This document shows positions 1 to 8,383 of a stretch of DNA of 64,000 nt, piece after piece. Under the pieces are notes generated by a model. It did not search any database, was not told the DNA's origin, and was given only the letters and a program-made list of their open reading frames with translations. A program made the translations under genes and the position numbers. Position 1 is the stretch's first letter; each line of letters starts with the position of its first letter. Source of the stretch: Streptomyces varsoviensis (GTDB taxonomy: Bacteria; Actinomycetota; Actinomycetes; Streptomycetales; Streptomycetaceae); assembly GCF_000718635.1 (NCBI RefSeq), contig NZ_JOBF01000034.1, positions 94,884 to 158,883 of the forward strand, written 5' to 3'.

Positions 1-92
1 GCACGGACATCACCGTCCAGGACCAGTTCACCCTGCCCCTGGCCGAACTCCGCGAAGCCCACGAGTCCACCATCCCGTCCCTCCTGACCTGA
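1..92 (+). CDS. purL: 3' end of PurL (FGAM synthase large subunit), partial
   Basis: Only the last 29 codons and the TGA stop are inside the window; the reading frame starts at base 3. The peptide ends with VQDQFTLPLAEL followed by a short helix and a hydrophobic tail. This resembles, from memory, the C-terminus of actinobacterial phosphoribosylformylglycinamidine synthase II (PurL), the ATP- and glutamine-dependent fourth step of purine synthesis. Context supports it, because purF and purM follow 5 kb downstream on the same strand, as in other Streptomyces. A perfect hairpin terminator follows the stop. The fragment is too short to see any catalytic residue, so the name rests on the tail and the neighbourhood. 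Confidence 0.6.
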   Translation, partial: TDITVQDQFTLPLAELREAHESTIPSLLT

Positions 93-113
93 CCCCGACC
101 TTCGCCGCACCCA

Positions 114-154
114 CCGACGGCCCGCTCCCGCGAAGGGAGCGGGCCGTCGGCGTT
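114..154 (+). terminator. Rho-independent terminator after purL
   Basis: A perfect 16-bp stem (left arm 114-129, right arm 135-150) with the 5-base loop GCGAA is followed by CGTTTT. It lies between purL and the convergent small gene at 171-335, so it may serve both directions. Confidence 0.8.
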
Positions 155-170
155 TTCCGGAGCGCGCGGC

Positions 171-335
171 TCAGCGGTTCATCGCCTCGGCCAGACGCCG
201 TTCCAATTCGGCGTCCGCCGCCGCCTCCTCGGCCTCGGTCGGGTCGTACCCGCTCCACTCCCGCAGCATGGCGCGGGCCTGGGCGGCCAGTTCGGCGGGG
301 GTGGGGGGTTCGGGTTCGGGCATGGCGGCCTCCAT
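171..335 (-). CDS. Small acidic protein (54 aa), function unknown
   Basis: This short reverse-strand frame encodes 54 residues. It opens with a Pro/Glu stretch (MPEPEPPTPAEL) and continues as a predicted charged helix rich in Ala, Glu and Arg, ending LAEAMNR. There is no signal peptide, membrane segment or cysteine. I chose the ATG at 335 because GGGGGGA lies five bases upstream; an internal ATG at 323 is possible. It converges with purL and is divergent from the ArsR gene at 443, so the AT-richer gap around 360-440 probably holds both promoters. I do not recognise the family; the regular codon use and good ribosome-binding site suggest a real gene. Confidence 0.55.
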   Translation of the reverse strand: MEAAMPEPEPPTPAELAAQARAMLREWSGYDPTEAEEAAADAELERRLAEAMNR

Positions 336-417
336 TCGTCCCCCCGGAGGGTACGGCCCGCCCCGGGCTGGGGCGGGCCGTCGGTGTTTCGGGATTTCCG
401 TAGGGGTTGCCGGATTC

Positions 418-433
418 TACGTAAGTACGTAAG
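418..433. promoter_or_regulatory. Tandem TACGTAAG repeat, candidate operator
   Basis: Two exact copies of TACGTAAG (418-425 and 426-433) sit ten bases before the GTG start of the ArsR-type gene, in an unusually AT-rich spot. Each contains the palindrome TACGTA. ArsR proteins commonly repress their own promoters, so an autoregulatory site is a reasonable inference. Confidence 0.4.
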
Positions 434-442
434 TTCTGAAGT

Positions 443-967
443 GTGGATCTTGAAGAGCGTGTGGCGGAGCTGGAGAGACGGCTCGCGGTACTGGAGGAGC
501 GGGGCGGCGATGGGTCGTCCGCGGGGGCTGTCGCCGGGCGGGAAGCGGACGGCGGGGACTTCTGGGCGCTGGAAGGGCTGAAGGGGCGGCTCGCCGAGGG
601 CGGGGCGGAGGCGGGCGGGGTGCTGTTCACCGGGGCCGTACGGACGCCGACGGGGCTGCGGTACGAGTGGCAGTACGGGCTGACCACCGATGCCGTCCTG
701 GACGCGGACTGGTCGGCGGCGGCGGAGTCGTTCGCCGCGCTGGGCCAGGCCGTGCGGCTGCGGCTGCTGCGGGAGATCCTCGACGGCCGCGACACCGTCG
801 CGGCGCTGACCGAACTCGACGGCATCGGCACCACCGGCCAGATCTACCACCACCTGCGGCAGCTCAGCGCCGCTGGCTGGCTGCACACGCCGGCCCGGGG
901 CCACTACGAGATCCCCGCCGTCCGGGTGGTCCCACTCCTCGTGATGCTGGCCGCCGCCCAGCCCTGA
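443..967 (+). CDS. ArsR-family winged-helix regulator
   Basis: The 174-residue product starts with a short coiled-coil-like helix (residues 1-20, LEERVAELERRLAVLEER), a variable linker, a middle segment around 58-80, and a winged-helix DNA-binding domain at about 92-157. Within that domain the stretch FAALGQAVRLRLLREIL is the typical ArsR first helix, and GQIYHHLRQLSAAGWL is the recognition helix leading into the wing. No obvious metal-binding cysteine pair is present, so it is probably not a classical metal sensor. The start is GTG at 443 with only a weak ribosome-binding site. A membrane-anchored M23 peptidase gene follows 112 bp downstream on the same strand, so cell-envelope control is a plausible role. 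A tandem repeat just upstream may be its operator. Confidence 0.8.
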   Translation: MDLEERVAELERRLAVLEERGGDGSSAGAVAGREADGGDFWALEGLKGRLAEGGAEAGGVLFTGAVRTPTGLRYEWQYGLTTDAVLDADWSAAAESFAALGQAVRLRLLREILDGRDTVAALTELDGIGTTGQIYHHLRQLSAAGWLHTPARGHYEIPAVRVVPLLVMLAAAQP

Positions 968-1079
968 GCCGCCGCCCGACCCGGCGGGCCGACCGACCGC
1001 GCCCGCCGCACCGCCGACCGGAACGGCCCGCCGGCCGTACGCACCCAACCAACCGAACCAACCGAACCCAGGGGGAACG

Positions 1080-1907
1080 ATGTCCGTCCGCAAACTCAGC
1101 ATGGTCGCCGGACGCTGCTGCTGGCTGATCTTCTTCGCGATGGTGATCGCGCGCTTCTTCGCCGACTACCCCTTCTGGTGGACGTGGGTCCCCGTCGCGG
1201 CAGCCCTCGTCCTCACCCTCGCCCCGAACCGCAAACCCGCCGCCGACGACGGCCCGCCGACCGACCCCGTCGAGGTCGCCCCGCCCGTCACCGGCCGCTG
1301 GACGGCGCTCAACAGCCCCGCCGACAAGGTCCCCAGCCACGGCACCCGCGCCTACGGCCAGGCGTACGCGATCGACATCGTGGCGGAGTCCGACGAGCAC
1401 CCCCGCCCCGGCCCCGGCTGGTGGCCCATCGCGCGGCGCAACCGCGACTTCCCCGGCTTCGGCGCGCCCCTGACCGCCGTCGCCGACGGCACGGTCGTAC
1501 GGGCGACCGACCGCGCCCGCGACCACCTCAGCCGCACCTCCGTCCTCTCGGCCCTCTACCTCCTCTTTTTCGAGGGCTCCATCCGCGAGGTCGGCGGCGC
1601 CGGAAAGCTCGTCGGCAACCACCTCGTCCTCGACCTCGGCGGCGGTACGTACGCCATGTACGCTCACCTCCAGCGCGGCTCGCTGACCGTACGCGAGGGC
1701 GAGACGGTGCGCGCGGGCCAGCCCGTCGCCCGGTGCGGCAACTCCGGCAACTCCAGCGAGCCGCACGTGCACTTCCAGCTCATGGACGGCCCGGACCTGG
1801 ACACCGCCCGGGGCATCCCGTTCCGCTGGCACGGCGTCGGAGTACCCCGCAACGGCGAGGCATTCACGGTCGGCGCGACCGTCGGGAAGACCGCCATCGC
1901 CGAGTAA
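1080..1907 (+). CDS. Membrane-anchored M23-family peptidase-like protein
   Basis: The 275-residue protein begins with two hydrophobic segments (about 11-28 and 33-48) followed by a Pro-rich linker, then an LytM/M23 domain at about 80-260. Candidate zinc ligands are His87 and Asp99, His196 in YAHLQ, and the HVHF pair His229/His231; the loop GNSGNSSEPHVHF is characteristic. The insert between the first ligands (residues 105-170) is larger than usual. M23 enzymes cut peptide cross-links in peptidoglycan; this one would act at the outer face of the membrane. The ATG at 1080 follows GGGGGAAC. It lies between the ArsR gene and a hydrolase gene 21 bp downstream, suggesting one transcript. Confidence 0.8.
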   Translation: MSVRKLSMVAGRCCWLIFFAMVIARFFADYPFWWTWVPVAAALVLTLAPNRKPAADDGPPTDPVEVAPPVTGRWTALNSPADKVPSHGTRAYGQAYAIDIVAESDEHPRPGPGWWPIARRNRDFPGFGAPLTAVADGTVVRATDRARDHLSRTSVLSALYLLFFEGSIREVGGAGKLVGNHLVLDLGGGTYAMYAHLQRGSLTVREGETVRAGQPVARCGNSGNSSEPHVHFQLMDGPDLDTARGIPFRWHGVGVPRNGEAFTVGATVGKTAIAE

Positions 1908-1928
1908 CCGCCAAGAACAGAGGAAGAG

Positions 1929-2798
1929 ATGCAGAAGCCCCCGCCCGTCGTACTGGTACACGGTTTCTGGCACGGCAGTTGGTGCTGGAGCCCCGTGAGC
2001 GAGCAGTTGGCCGCCCGCGGCATCCCGTCGACCGCGATCGATCTCGAAGGGCACGGGCTGCGCGCGGCGGCGCCGCGGAGCCACGCGGCGCGCCCGTTCG
2101 ACGCGGCGGCGTTCGCCACGGAACCGTCACCCGTGGCGGACATCACCGCCGCCTCGGCGGCGGCCGATCTCGTCGAGCGGATACGCGCGATCGGCGCCGG
2201 GCGGCCGTGCCTCGTCGTCGCGCACAGCATGGGCGGCGTGATCGCCACCGCGGCCGCGGAGCTCGCCCCGGAGCTCGTGGCCGGGATCGTCTACGTGGCG
2301 GCGTTCGCCCCGGTGGCCGGGGCGCCGGCGGGCTTCTACAACACGTGCCCGGAGAACGCCGGCGAGAAGGTGAACCGGCTGATCGCGGCGGACCCGGCCG
2401 CGGTCGGCGCCGTGCGCATCGACACCCGCGACCCGGCCAGGCGCGACGAGCTCAAGGAGACCTTCTACGGCGACGTCGACGACCGGACCGCGGACGCCGC
2501 GATCGCTCTCCTGCGCCCGGACGCCCCGATCGGGTTCCCCAGCGCCGAACTGACCGTCACCGCGGGGCGCTACGGCGGCATCCCGCACGCGTACGTGCTC
2601 TGCGAGCGGGACAACGTGATCCCCGCGGCGCTCCAGCGCCGCATCATCAAGGAGATCGACGCCGTCTCCGACGCGCCGACCACCGTGACCGAACTCGACT
2701 CCTCCCACTCCCCGTTCCTGTCACGGCCCGCTGCCTTGGCGGAGGCCATCGCCGCCGCACTGGCCGAGACCGGCGCCACCGAACCGGCCGAGGGCTGA
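1929..2798 (+). CDS. Alpha/beta-hydrolase (esterase-like)
   Basis: The 289-residue protein has the alpha/beta-hydrolase layout: oxyanion motif VLVHGFWHGSW near the N-terminus, nucleophile elbow AHSMGG with Ser100, acid Asp228 after the strand AYVLCERD, and His260 in SSHSPFL. This triad is complete. The overall pattern resembles plant methylesterase/hydroxynitrile lyase relatives and EstC-type esterases, but the substrate cannot be read from sequence. There is no signal peptide, so it should be cytoplasmic. GAGGAAG precedes the ATG at good spacing and the gene starts 21 bp after the M23 peptidase stop. Short imperfect repeats built on GAGACCGGCCGAGGAAT follow the stop (about 2798-2875). Confidence 0.85.
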   Translation: MQKPPPVVLVHGFWHGSWCWSPVSEQLAARGIPSTAIDLEGHGLRAAAPRSHAARPFDAAAFATEPSPVADITAASAAADLVERIRAIGAGRPCLVVAHSMGGVIATAAAELAPELVAGIVYVAAFAPVAGAPAGFYNTCPENAGEKVNRLIAADPAAVGAVRIDTRDPARRDELKETFYGDVDDRTADAAIALLRPDAPIGFPSAELTVTAGRYGGIPHAYVLCERDNVIPAALQRRIIKEIDAVSDAPTTVTELDSSHSPFLSRPAALAEAIAAALAETGATEPAEG

Positions 2799-2964
2799 GA
2801 ACAGCCGGGGGCTGAGCACGGCCGAGGAATGAGACCGGCCGAGGAATGAGACCGGCCGAGGGCTGAGAACGGCCGGCCGCCGGCCCGCGTCGCAGGCGGC
2901 CGGGTGACCGAGGCGCGCGGGCCGGCCGCGGTCCGCCGACCCGACGGGGAAACGACGCAGGCCC

Positions 2965-2978
2965 TAAGGTCGGGTCCA
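2965..2978 (+). promoter_or_regulatory. -10 element giving a leaderless start
   Basis: TAAGGT at 2965-2970 lies seven bases before the ATG at 2978, the spacing expected for a leaderless transcript. No ribosome-binding site is visible, which agrees. Confidence 0.5.
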
Positions 2979-3820
2979 TGCCTCCCGCTCAGCGCAAGCC
3001 CCGTGCCCGTACGTACGACCCCGCCAAGGTGCGCGCCGCCCTCGACGGCCAACTGCGCGCGATCCGCGGCGCGGTGGGCACGCTGTGCGCCGCGCCCGAC
3101 GCGGAGCCGCTGCTCGCGGCGCGCAGCCGACTGGGGGAGTGGACGGTGCGCGATCTGATCGTGCACATCGCGGTCTGCCTGGAGACGCTGCCGCGCGCCC
3201 TCGCCGAGCGGCCCGCGCCCGCCGCGGCCGACCTGGACCTCCAGCGCTATCTGGCCGCGCTCCGCGAACAGGCCGAGGACATCGCGGCGGCGACGGCGGC
3301 CGAGAGCGCCGAACTCGCCGCGGCGGGGGAGTCGGGGCCGCGGGCCGTCGCCGCCCGGCTGGACAAGGCCGTCGACCGCCTGACGGCAGCCGTCGCCGAG
3401 ACCGGCCGCACGGCCCTCGTGCCCACCGAGTACGGGGCCATGACCGTCAACGACTTCCTGGTGACGCGGCTGCTGGAGACCGTCGTGCACGCGGACGACC
3501 TGACGGCCGCGACCGGCACCGCCGTCTCCCACGACCGGCAGGCGCTGGCCGCCGTCACCCGGCTGCTCGCCGACGCGCTCGCCGCCGCGGCGCCCGGCGG
3601 CTCCGTCGAGGTACGCGTGCCGCCCTTCGCGGTCGTCCAGTGCGTGGCGGGCCCCCGCCACACCCGCGGCACCCCGCCCAACGTCGTCGAGACCGACCCG
3701 CTGACCTGGATCCGGCTCGCCACCGGCCGTACGGACTGGATCAGCGCGGTCGAGGCCGGCACGGTCTCGGCGAGCGGGGAGCGCGCGGACCTCACGGACC
3801 ACCTGCCGCTGCTGGGCTGA
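2978..3820 (+). CDS. Maleylpyruvate isomerase / sterol-carrier-like protein
   Basis: The 280-residue protein has an N-terminal DinB-like helical bundle typical of the mycothiol-dependent maleylpyruvate isomerase superfamily: the motifs [18 protein letters not shown] and [21 protein letters not shown] carry the conserved His positions. The C-terminal third, from about residue 200, resembles the sterol-carrier-like half of this superfamily, including a [12 protein letters not shown] stretch. Such proteins are numerous in actinobacteria and are thought to use mycothiol or bind small ligands; a substrate cannot be named. Streptomyces orthologues beside purF are usually annotated as sterol carrier family proteins, as I recall. 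It appears to be transcribed alone from a leaderless promoter. Confidence 0.8.
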   Translation: MPPAQRKPRARTYDPAKVRAALDGQLRAIRGAVGTLCAAPDAEPLLAARSRLGEWTVRDLIVHIAVCLETLPRALAERPAPAAADLDLQRYLAALREQAEDIAAATAAESAELAAAGESGPRAVAARLDKAVDRLTAAVAETGRTALVPTEYGAMTVNDFLVTRLLETVVHADDLTAATGTAVSHDRQALAAVTRLLADALAAAAPGGSVEVRVPPFAVVQCVAGPRHTRGTPPNVVETDPLTWIRLATGRTDWISAVEAGTVSASGERADLTDHLPLLG

Positions 3821-4064
3821 CGCCGCTGCCGGCCGGCGCGCCCGGCGCGGCGGCTCGCGGGCGACGCCGGGCGACCGGGGCCGAGCGAGGCCGCGCAGGC
3901 GGGACCGGGGACGAGGCCGAGCCCGGGCGCAGCGCCCGGGCCTGCGCCGTTTCGGCAAGCGGGTGAAGCCGCCCTCCCCTAATAACCCTCTGGAGTCGCG
4001 CCGACACCACACGTGGCATTCCGTGGTGTATGCGAATCGACCGTTCAGAAGGGAACGTCACGCA

Positions 4065-4835
4065 ATGTCCTCATTCACGCCTGCCACCTCCCGCGCCGCC
4101 CTCGCCCGCGGCGCCGCCGTAGCGGTCACCGGCGCCCTCGCGCTCGGCCTCGCGGCCGTTCCCCAGGCGGCCTCGGCCGCCGGCTCCGGCGACCGGGCCG
4201 AGACCGTACGGAGCGCGCCCGTACCCAAAGCCGAGATCGCGGTCAAAAGCGGCGTCACCAAGATCACGGTCTCCGCCGAGACCGTCGCCAAGCTCCGCGC
4301 CAAGGGCATCCTCCTCACCCGGCTGGACGCCCGCGGCAACCTCGGGGCCAAGGTCGACGCCGAGCAGACCATCGACTTCGGCGTGAAGTCCGGCGCCGTC
4401 TCGAACGTCAAGGGCAAGGTCGGCGGGCGGCTCGCGTTCAAGACCACCGGCATGGCCATGGTCAACCTCCGCAACCAGCGGATCGCCCGGCTCACCGCCT
4501 TCCAGGCCGACCTGACCACCGGCATCATGCGCGCCACCCTCGACCGCAGGACGCCGATCGAACTCGGCACCTTCTCGCGCCCCCAGGTGAACACCGCCGT
4601 CAACACCAAGGCCCGCGAGGTCAACGTCCAGGGTGGTCTGGTCCTCGGCGGCAAGGCCGCCGCGCAGCTCAACAAGGCGCTGCGCACCAAGGCGTTCGTG
4701 CCCGGCGCGCCGCTCTTCGACGCCAACAGCCGGATCACGCTGGACGAGAAGGCCGACCCGCGCGCCATCCGCGAACTCGGCCGCGAAGCCGCCCCCTCCA
4801 AGGCCGTCCAGGCCCCCCAGCACGCCGGCCGCTGA
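4065..4835 (+). CDS. Secreted protein of unknown function
   Basis: The 256-residue product has a clear signal peptide: an Arg-containing start, a hydrophobic core ALALGLAAV and a likely cleavage after QAASA near residue 36. The mature part is beta-rich, Lys-containing and repetitive in style (KITVSAETVAKL, VNVQGGLVLGG). The last 80 residues, with a helix AAQLNKALRT followed by FVPGAPLFDA, loosely recall the end of HtaA-type haem-binding domains, but this is weak. I chose ATG 4065 because GAAGGGAAC precedes it and the signal peptide begins there; upstream in-frame starts would spoil the signal. It lies between the isomerase-like gene and purF, with its own 240-bp upstream region. Confidence 0.75.
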   Translation: MSSFTPATSRAALARGAAVAVTGALALGLAAVPQAASAAGSGDRAETVRSAPVPKAEIAVKSGVTKITVSAETVAKLRAKGILLTRLDARGNLGAKVDAEQTIDFGVKSGAVSNVKGKVGGRLAFKTTGMAMVNLRNQRIARLTAFQADLTTGIMRATLDRRTPIELGTFSRPQVNTAVNTKAREVNVQGGLVLGGKAAAQLNKALRTKAFVPGAPLFDANSRITLDEKADPRAIRELGREAAPSKAVQAPQHAGR

Positions 4836-4967
4836 CCGCCGGAACCACCCCCGGGGGCGCGGATTCCCAACGGGCCCGCGCCCCTTCCGCACGTCGCGCT
4901 CCGGTGGTGATCCCCCGTGTGCGCCGAGTGGCTGTGCGTGGTGTGAGCAATTACTGGCAATCCCCGG

Positions 4968-5004
4968 TTCGGATGAACCTGTTCCCTGCCCTAGACTCGA
5001 AGAC
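4968..5004 (+). promoter_or_regulatory. Promoter of purF, leaderless
   Basis: TAGACT at 4992-4997 is a good -10 box lying seven bases before the GTG start of purF; TTCGGA (4968-4973) is a fair -35 at 18-bp spacing. There is no Shine-Dalgarno sequence before the GTG, consistent with a leaderless mRNA. Confidence 0.55.
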
Positions 5005-6522
5005 GTGCCACGTGGTGACGGACGACTCAACCACGACCTGCTCCCCGGCGAGAAGGGCCCCCAGGACGCTTGCGGCGTCTTCGGTGTCTGGGCTCCGGGC
5101 GAAGAGGTCGCCAAGCTCACCTATTTCGGGCTGTACGCGCTGCAGCACCGGGGACAGGAGTCCGCGGGCATCGCGGTGAGCAACGGCTCCCAGATCCTGG
5201 TCTTCAAGGACATGGGCCTGGTCTCGCAGGTCTTCGACGAGACCTCGCTCAGCTCGCTGACCGGACATATCGCGGTCGGACAGGCCCGTTACTCCACCAC
5301 CGGAGCCTCGGTGTGGGAGAACGCGCAGCCGACCTTCCGGGCGACCGCCCACGGCTCCATAGCGCTGGGCCACAACGGCAACCTGGTCAACACGGCCGCG
5401 CTGGCCGAGATGGTCGCCGATCTGCCGCGCGACGGCGGCCGGGCCACGCATGTGGCGGCGACCAACGACACGGACCTGGTGACCGCCCTGCTGGCCGGGC
5501 AGGTGGACGCCGAGGGCAAGCCGCTGACCATCGAGGACGCGGCGGCCAAGGTGCTGCCGGACGTGCTGGGCGCGTTCTCGCTCGTCTTCATGGACGAGCA
5601 CACGCTGTACGCGGCCCGGGACCCGCAGGGCATCCGCCCGCTGGTCCTCGGCCGGCTGGAGCGCGGCTGGGTGGTGGCCTCCGAGACCGCCGCCCTCGAC
5701 ATCTGCGGCGCCTCCTTCATCCGCGAGGTCGAGCCGGGCGAGCTGGTCGCCATCGACGAGAACGGTGTGCGCTCCACGCGCTTCGCCCCCGCGAAGCCCA
5801 AGGGCTGCGTCTTCGAGTACGTCTACCTGGCCCGCCCCGACACCGACATCGCCGGCCGCAACGTGCACCTCTCCCGCGTGGAGATGGGCCGCAAGCTGGC
5901 CGCCGAGGCGCCGGCCGACGCGGACCTGGTGATAGCGACCCCGGAGTCGGGCACCCCCGCAGCCGTGGGCTACGCGGAGGCCAGCGGCATCCCGTTCGGC
6001 ACCGGCCTGGTCAAGAACAGCTATGTGGGCCGTACGTTCATCCAGCCCAGCCAGACCATCCGGCAGCTCGGCATCCGCCTCAAGCTCAACCCGCTCAAGG
6101 ACGTCATCCGCGGCAAGCGCCTGGTGGTCGTCGACGACTCGATCGTCCGCGGCAACACCCAGCGCGCCCTGGTCCGGATGCTCCGCGAGGCGGGCGCGGC
6201 CGAGGTGCACATCCGGATCTCGTCGCCGCCGATCAAGTGGCCGTGCTTCTTCGGCATCGACTTCGCGACCCGCGCCGAGCTGATCGCCAACGGCCTCTCG
6301 GTCGAGGAGATCGGAAAGTCGCTGGGGGCCGACTCCCTCGCGTACATCTCCACGGACGCGATGATCGAGGCGACCACGATCGCCAAGCCGGACCTGTGCC
6401 GGGCCTGCTTCGACGGCGAGTACCCGATGGAGCTGCCCGACCCGGAGCTGCTGGGCAAGCACCTCCTGGAGACCGAGCTCGCGGGCGGGCCCGACGCGGC
6501 GGACGCCCTGCGCCGTCCGTAG
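5005..6522 (+). CDS. purF: Amidophosphoribosyltransferase PurF
   Basis: This 505-residue enzyme makes phosphoribosylamine from PRPP and glutamine, the committed step of purine synthesis. It starts at GTG with a short propeptide (MPRGDGRLNH...) before ACGVFGV, whose Cys23 becomes the N-terminal nucleophile of the glutaminase domain after processing. The PRPP loop VVVDDSIVRGNT lies in the C-terminal phosphoribosyltransferase domain. Cysteines in GCVFEY, WPCFFG and DLCRACFDG match the four ligands of the Fe-S cluster found in the Bacillus-type enzymes. Length is normal. purM follows after 98 bp on the same strand and is probably co-transcribed. Confidence 0.97.
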   Translation: MPRGDGRLNHDLLPGEKGPQDACGVFGVWAPGEEVAKLTYFGLYALQHRGQESAGIAVSNGSQILVFKDMGLVSQVFDETSLSSLTGHIAVGQARYSTTGASVWENAQPTFRATAHGSIALGHNGNLVNTAALAEMVADLPRDGGRATHVAATNDTDLVTALLAGQVDAEGKPLTIEDAAAKVLPDVLGAFSLVFMDEHTLYAARDPQGIRPLVLGRLERGWVVASETAALDICGASFIREVEPGELVAIDENGVRSTRFAPAKPKGCVFEYVYLARPDTDIAGRNVHLSRVEMGRKLAAEAPADADLVIATPESGTPAAVGYAEASGIPFGTGLVKNSYVGRTFIQPSQTIRQLGIRLKLNPLKDVIRGKRLVVVDDSIVRGNTQRALVRMLREAGAAEVHIRISSPPIKWPCFFGIDFATRAELIANGLSVEEIGKSLGADSLAYISTDAMIEATTIAKPDLCRACFDGEYPMELPDPELLGKHLLETELAGGPDAADALRRP

Positions 6523-6620
6523 CGCCCCGCCTCTCCCGTCCGCCCGTGATGTCCGTCCGCGGCGCCCGCCCCTCGCGCTCGTCCGTAACGCCGCAGCTCA
6601 CCAACGAGAAAGTGCCAGCA

Positions 6621-7715
6621 ATGCCTGCAGAGTCCTTTGAGGCCGCGCCGCGTCCGGAAACGGGCGCCAGCTACGCGGGCGCCGGCGTCGACATCGAGGC
6701 CGGCGACCGCGCCGTGGAGCTCATGAAGGGATGGGTCCGCAAGGCCACCCGCCCCGAGGTCGTCGGCGGGCTCGGCGGCTTCGCCGGGCTCTTCGACGCG
6801 AGCGCCCTGAAGCGGTACGAGCGCCCGCTGCTCGCCTCCGCGACGGACGGCGTCGGCACGAAGGTCGACATCGCCCGCCGGATGGGCGTCTACGACACCA
6901 TCGGCCACGACCTGGTCGGGATGGTCGTCGACGACCTGGTGGTCTGCGGCGCCGAGCCGCTCTTCATGACCGACTACATCTGCGTCGGCAAGGTCCACCC
7001 GGAGCGGGTCGCCGCCATCGTCAAGGGCATCGCCGAGGGGTGCGTCCTCGCGGGCTGCGCCCTCGTCGGCGGCGAGACCGCCGAGCACCCGGGGCTGCTG
7101 GCCGAGGACGACTTCGACGTGGCCGGCGCCGGTACGGGCGTGGTCGAGGCCGATCAGGTGCTGGGCGCCGATCGCATCCGTACGGGTGACGCGGTGATCG
7201 CCATGGCGTCGTCCGGGCTTCACTCGAACGGGTACTCGCTCGTACGCCACGTGCTCTTCGAGCGGGCCGGCTGGGAGCTGGACCGCGAGGTGGCCGAGTT
7301 CGGCCGCACCCTCGGCGAGGAGCTGCTGGAGCCCACCAAGATCTACTCGCTGGACTGCCTGGCCCTGGTCCGGACCGCCGAGACGCACGCCTTCTCGCAC
7401 ATCACCGGCGGCGGGCTCGCGAACAACCTGGCCCGGGTCATCCCGGACGGGCTGCGCGCCACGGTCGACCGCTCGACCTGGACCCCGGGTCCGGTCTTCG
7501 ACCTCGTCGGCCGGCTCGGCGGCGTCGAGCGCCTGGAGCTGGAGAAGACGCTGAACATGGGCGTCGGCATGATGGCCGTCGTGCCCGAGACCTCGGTGGA
7601 CGTGGCGCTGACGGCCCTGGCCGACCGCGGCGTGGACGCCTGGGTGGCCGGCGAGATCACCGAGCGCGGCGGGAACGCCGAGGCAGTGGCGCTGACCGGT
7701 GACTACGCGAGCTGA
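6621..7715 (+). CDS. purM: Phosphoribosylformylglycinamidine cyclo-ligase PurM
   Basis: The 364-residue AIR synthetase closes the imidazole ring in the fifth step of purine synthesis. Family hallmarks are present: SATDGVGTKVD for ATP binding, DLVGMVVDDLVVCGAEPL, the GGETAEHPG segment, SSGLHSNGYSLVR and HITGGGLANNL. The length is slightly above the usual 345-350 because of an N-terminal extension. I chose the ATG at 6621, where GAGAAAG lies upstream. It follows purF in the same direction and is the last gene before a hairpin terminator. Confidence 0.97.
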   Translation: MPAESFEAAPRPETGASYAGAGVDIEAGDRAVELMKGWVRKATRPEVVGGLGGFAGLFDASALKRYERPLLASATDGVGTKVDIARRMGVYDTIGHDLVGMVVDDLVVCGAEPLFMTDYICVGKVHPERVAAIVKGIAEGCVLAGCALVGGETAEHPGLLAEDDFDVAGAGTGVVEADQVLGADRIRTGDAVIAMASSGLHSNGYSLVRHVLFERAGWELDREVAEFGRTLGEELLEPTKIYSLDCLALVRTAETHAFSHITGGGLANNLARVIPDGLRATVDRSTWTPGPVFDLVGRLGGVERLELEKTLNMGVGMMAVVPETSVDVALTALADRGVDAWVAGEITERGGNAEAVALTGDYAS

Positions 7716-7751
7716 CCTGGAGCGGGCCGCCCCGGAGCGGGGCAGCACAGA

Positions 7752-7782
7752 ACCCGGTCCGGGGGCGGGCCCTGGACCGGGT
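7752..7782. terminator. Hairpin between convergent purM and DUF3073 gene
   Basis: Arms ACCCGGTCC (7752-7760) and GGACCGGGT (7774-7782) enclose a GC-rich loop. No T-run follows, so it is probably a weak or bidirectional terminator, common in high-GC genomes. Confidence 0.5.
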
Positions 7783-7819
7783 CAGTGGTCGTACCGCGGA
7801 GGCGGACGCTTGAAGGGCG

Positions 7820-8089
7820 TCAAGTGCGGCGACGATGTGAGTGCTGATCCGACGACTGGTCGTCGTCCTCGCCCTCTGCATCGTCAGTGTTGTAACGATC
7901 CGCGTACTGAGCGTACGGATCGTCGTCCAGCTTGTCCTCGTCCTCAACAAGCGGCTCGCTCTTCGGCGGCTGCTTCGTGGGAGTTGCACCCAGCTCGTTG
8001 GCCAGGCGCGTAAGGTCCGTCCCGCCGCTGTTGTACTTCAGCTGGCGGGCGACCTTCGTCTGCTTGGCCTTGGCCCGGCCGCGCCCCAT
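7820..8089 (-). CDS. DUF3073 family protein
   Basis: The 89-residue protein starts MGRGRAKAKQTKVARQLKY, the conserved basic N-terminus of the DUF3073 family found next to purM in Streptomyces. The second half is very acidic (EDEDKLDDDPYAQYADRY) and likely disordered. The basic head could bind nucleic acid, but no function is established that I know of. GAGGGGG precedes the ATG. It converges with purM and lies downstream of vdh with its own 290-bp upstream gap. Confidence 0.9.
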   Translation of the reverse strand: MGRGRAKAKQTKVARQLKYNSGGTDLTRLANELGATPTKQPPKSEPLVEDEDKLDDDPYAQYADRYNTDDAEGEDDDQSSDQHSHRRRT

Positions 8090-8383
8090 GGCTCGACCCC
8101 CTCAATGACGGGGCTCGACGGCCCCAGAGTCTTGACACGCGTTCATGAGTCAGAGCGGACTCTCGACGGAGAGACCGGTCTGTAGGGCTTCAACGGTACC
8201 TGCTTCCGCGGTCATACGGTACGTCGCCCGCGTGACGCGCCCCGGAGCAGAACCCGCAAGGAGCCCCGTCCTCGCTGGTCATCTGCGATTTTAACGCGTC
8301 CCGCGCGGCGACCCGCCGACGGGTGGTGAGAGATCTCTCCCTTGCCGCCCGCCGTACGGTCCGCGTTAACGACTGTGAACGGG

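Noticed and set aside
864..2084. A 406-codon reverse-strand frame over the M23 peptidase gene
   Set aside because: It overlaps two well-supported plus-strand genes and has low-complexity composition typical of a shadow frame.
2798..2875. Short repeats after the hydrolase gene as a mobile element end
   Set aside because: They are imperfect 17-bp slippage repeats without inverted ends, target duplication or transposase.
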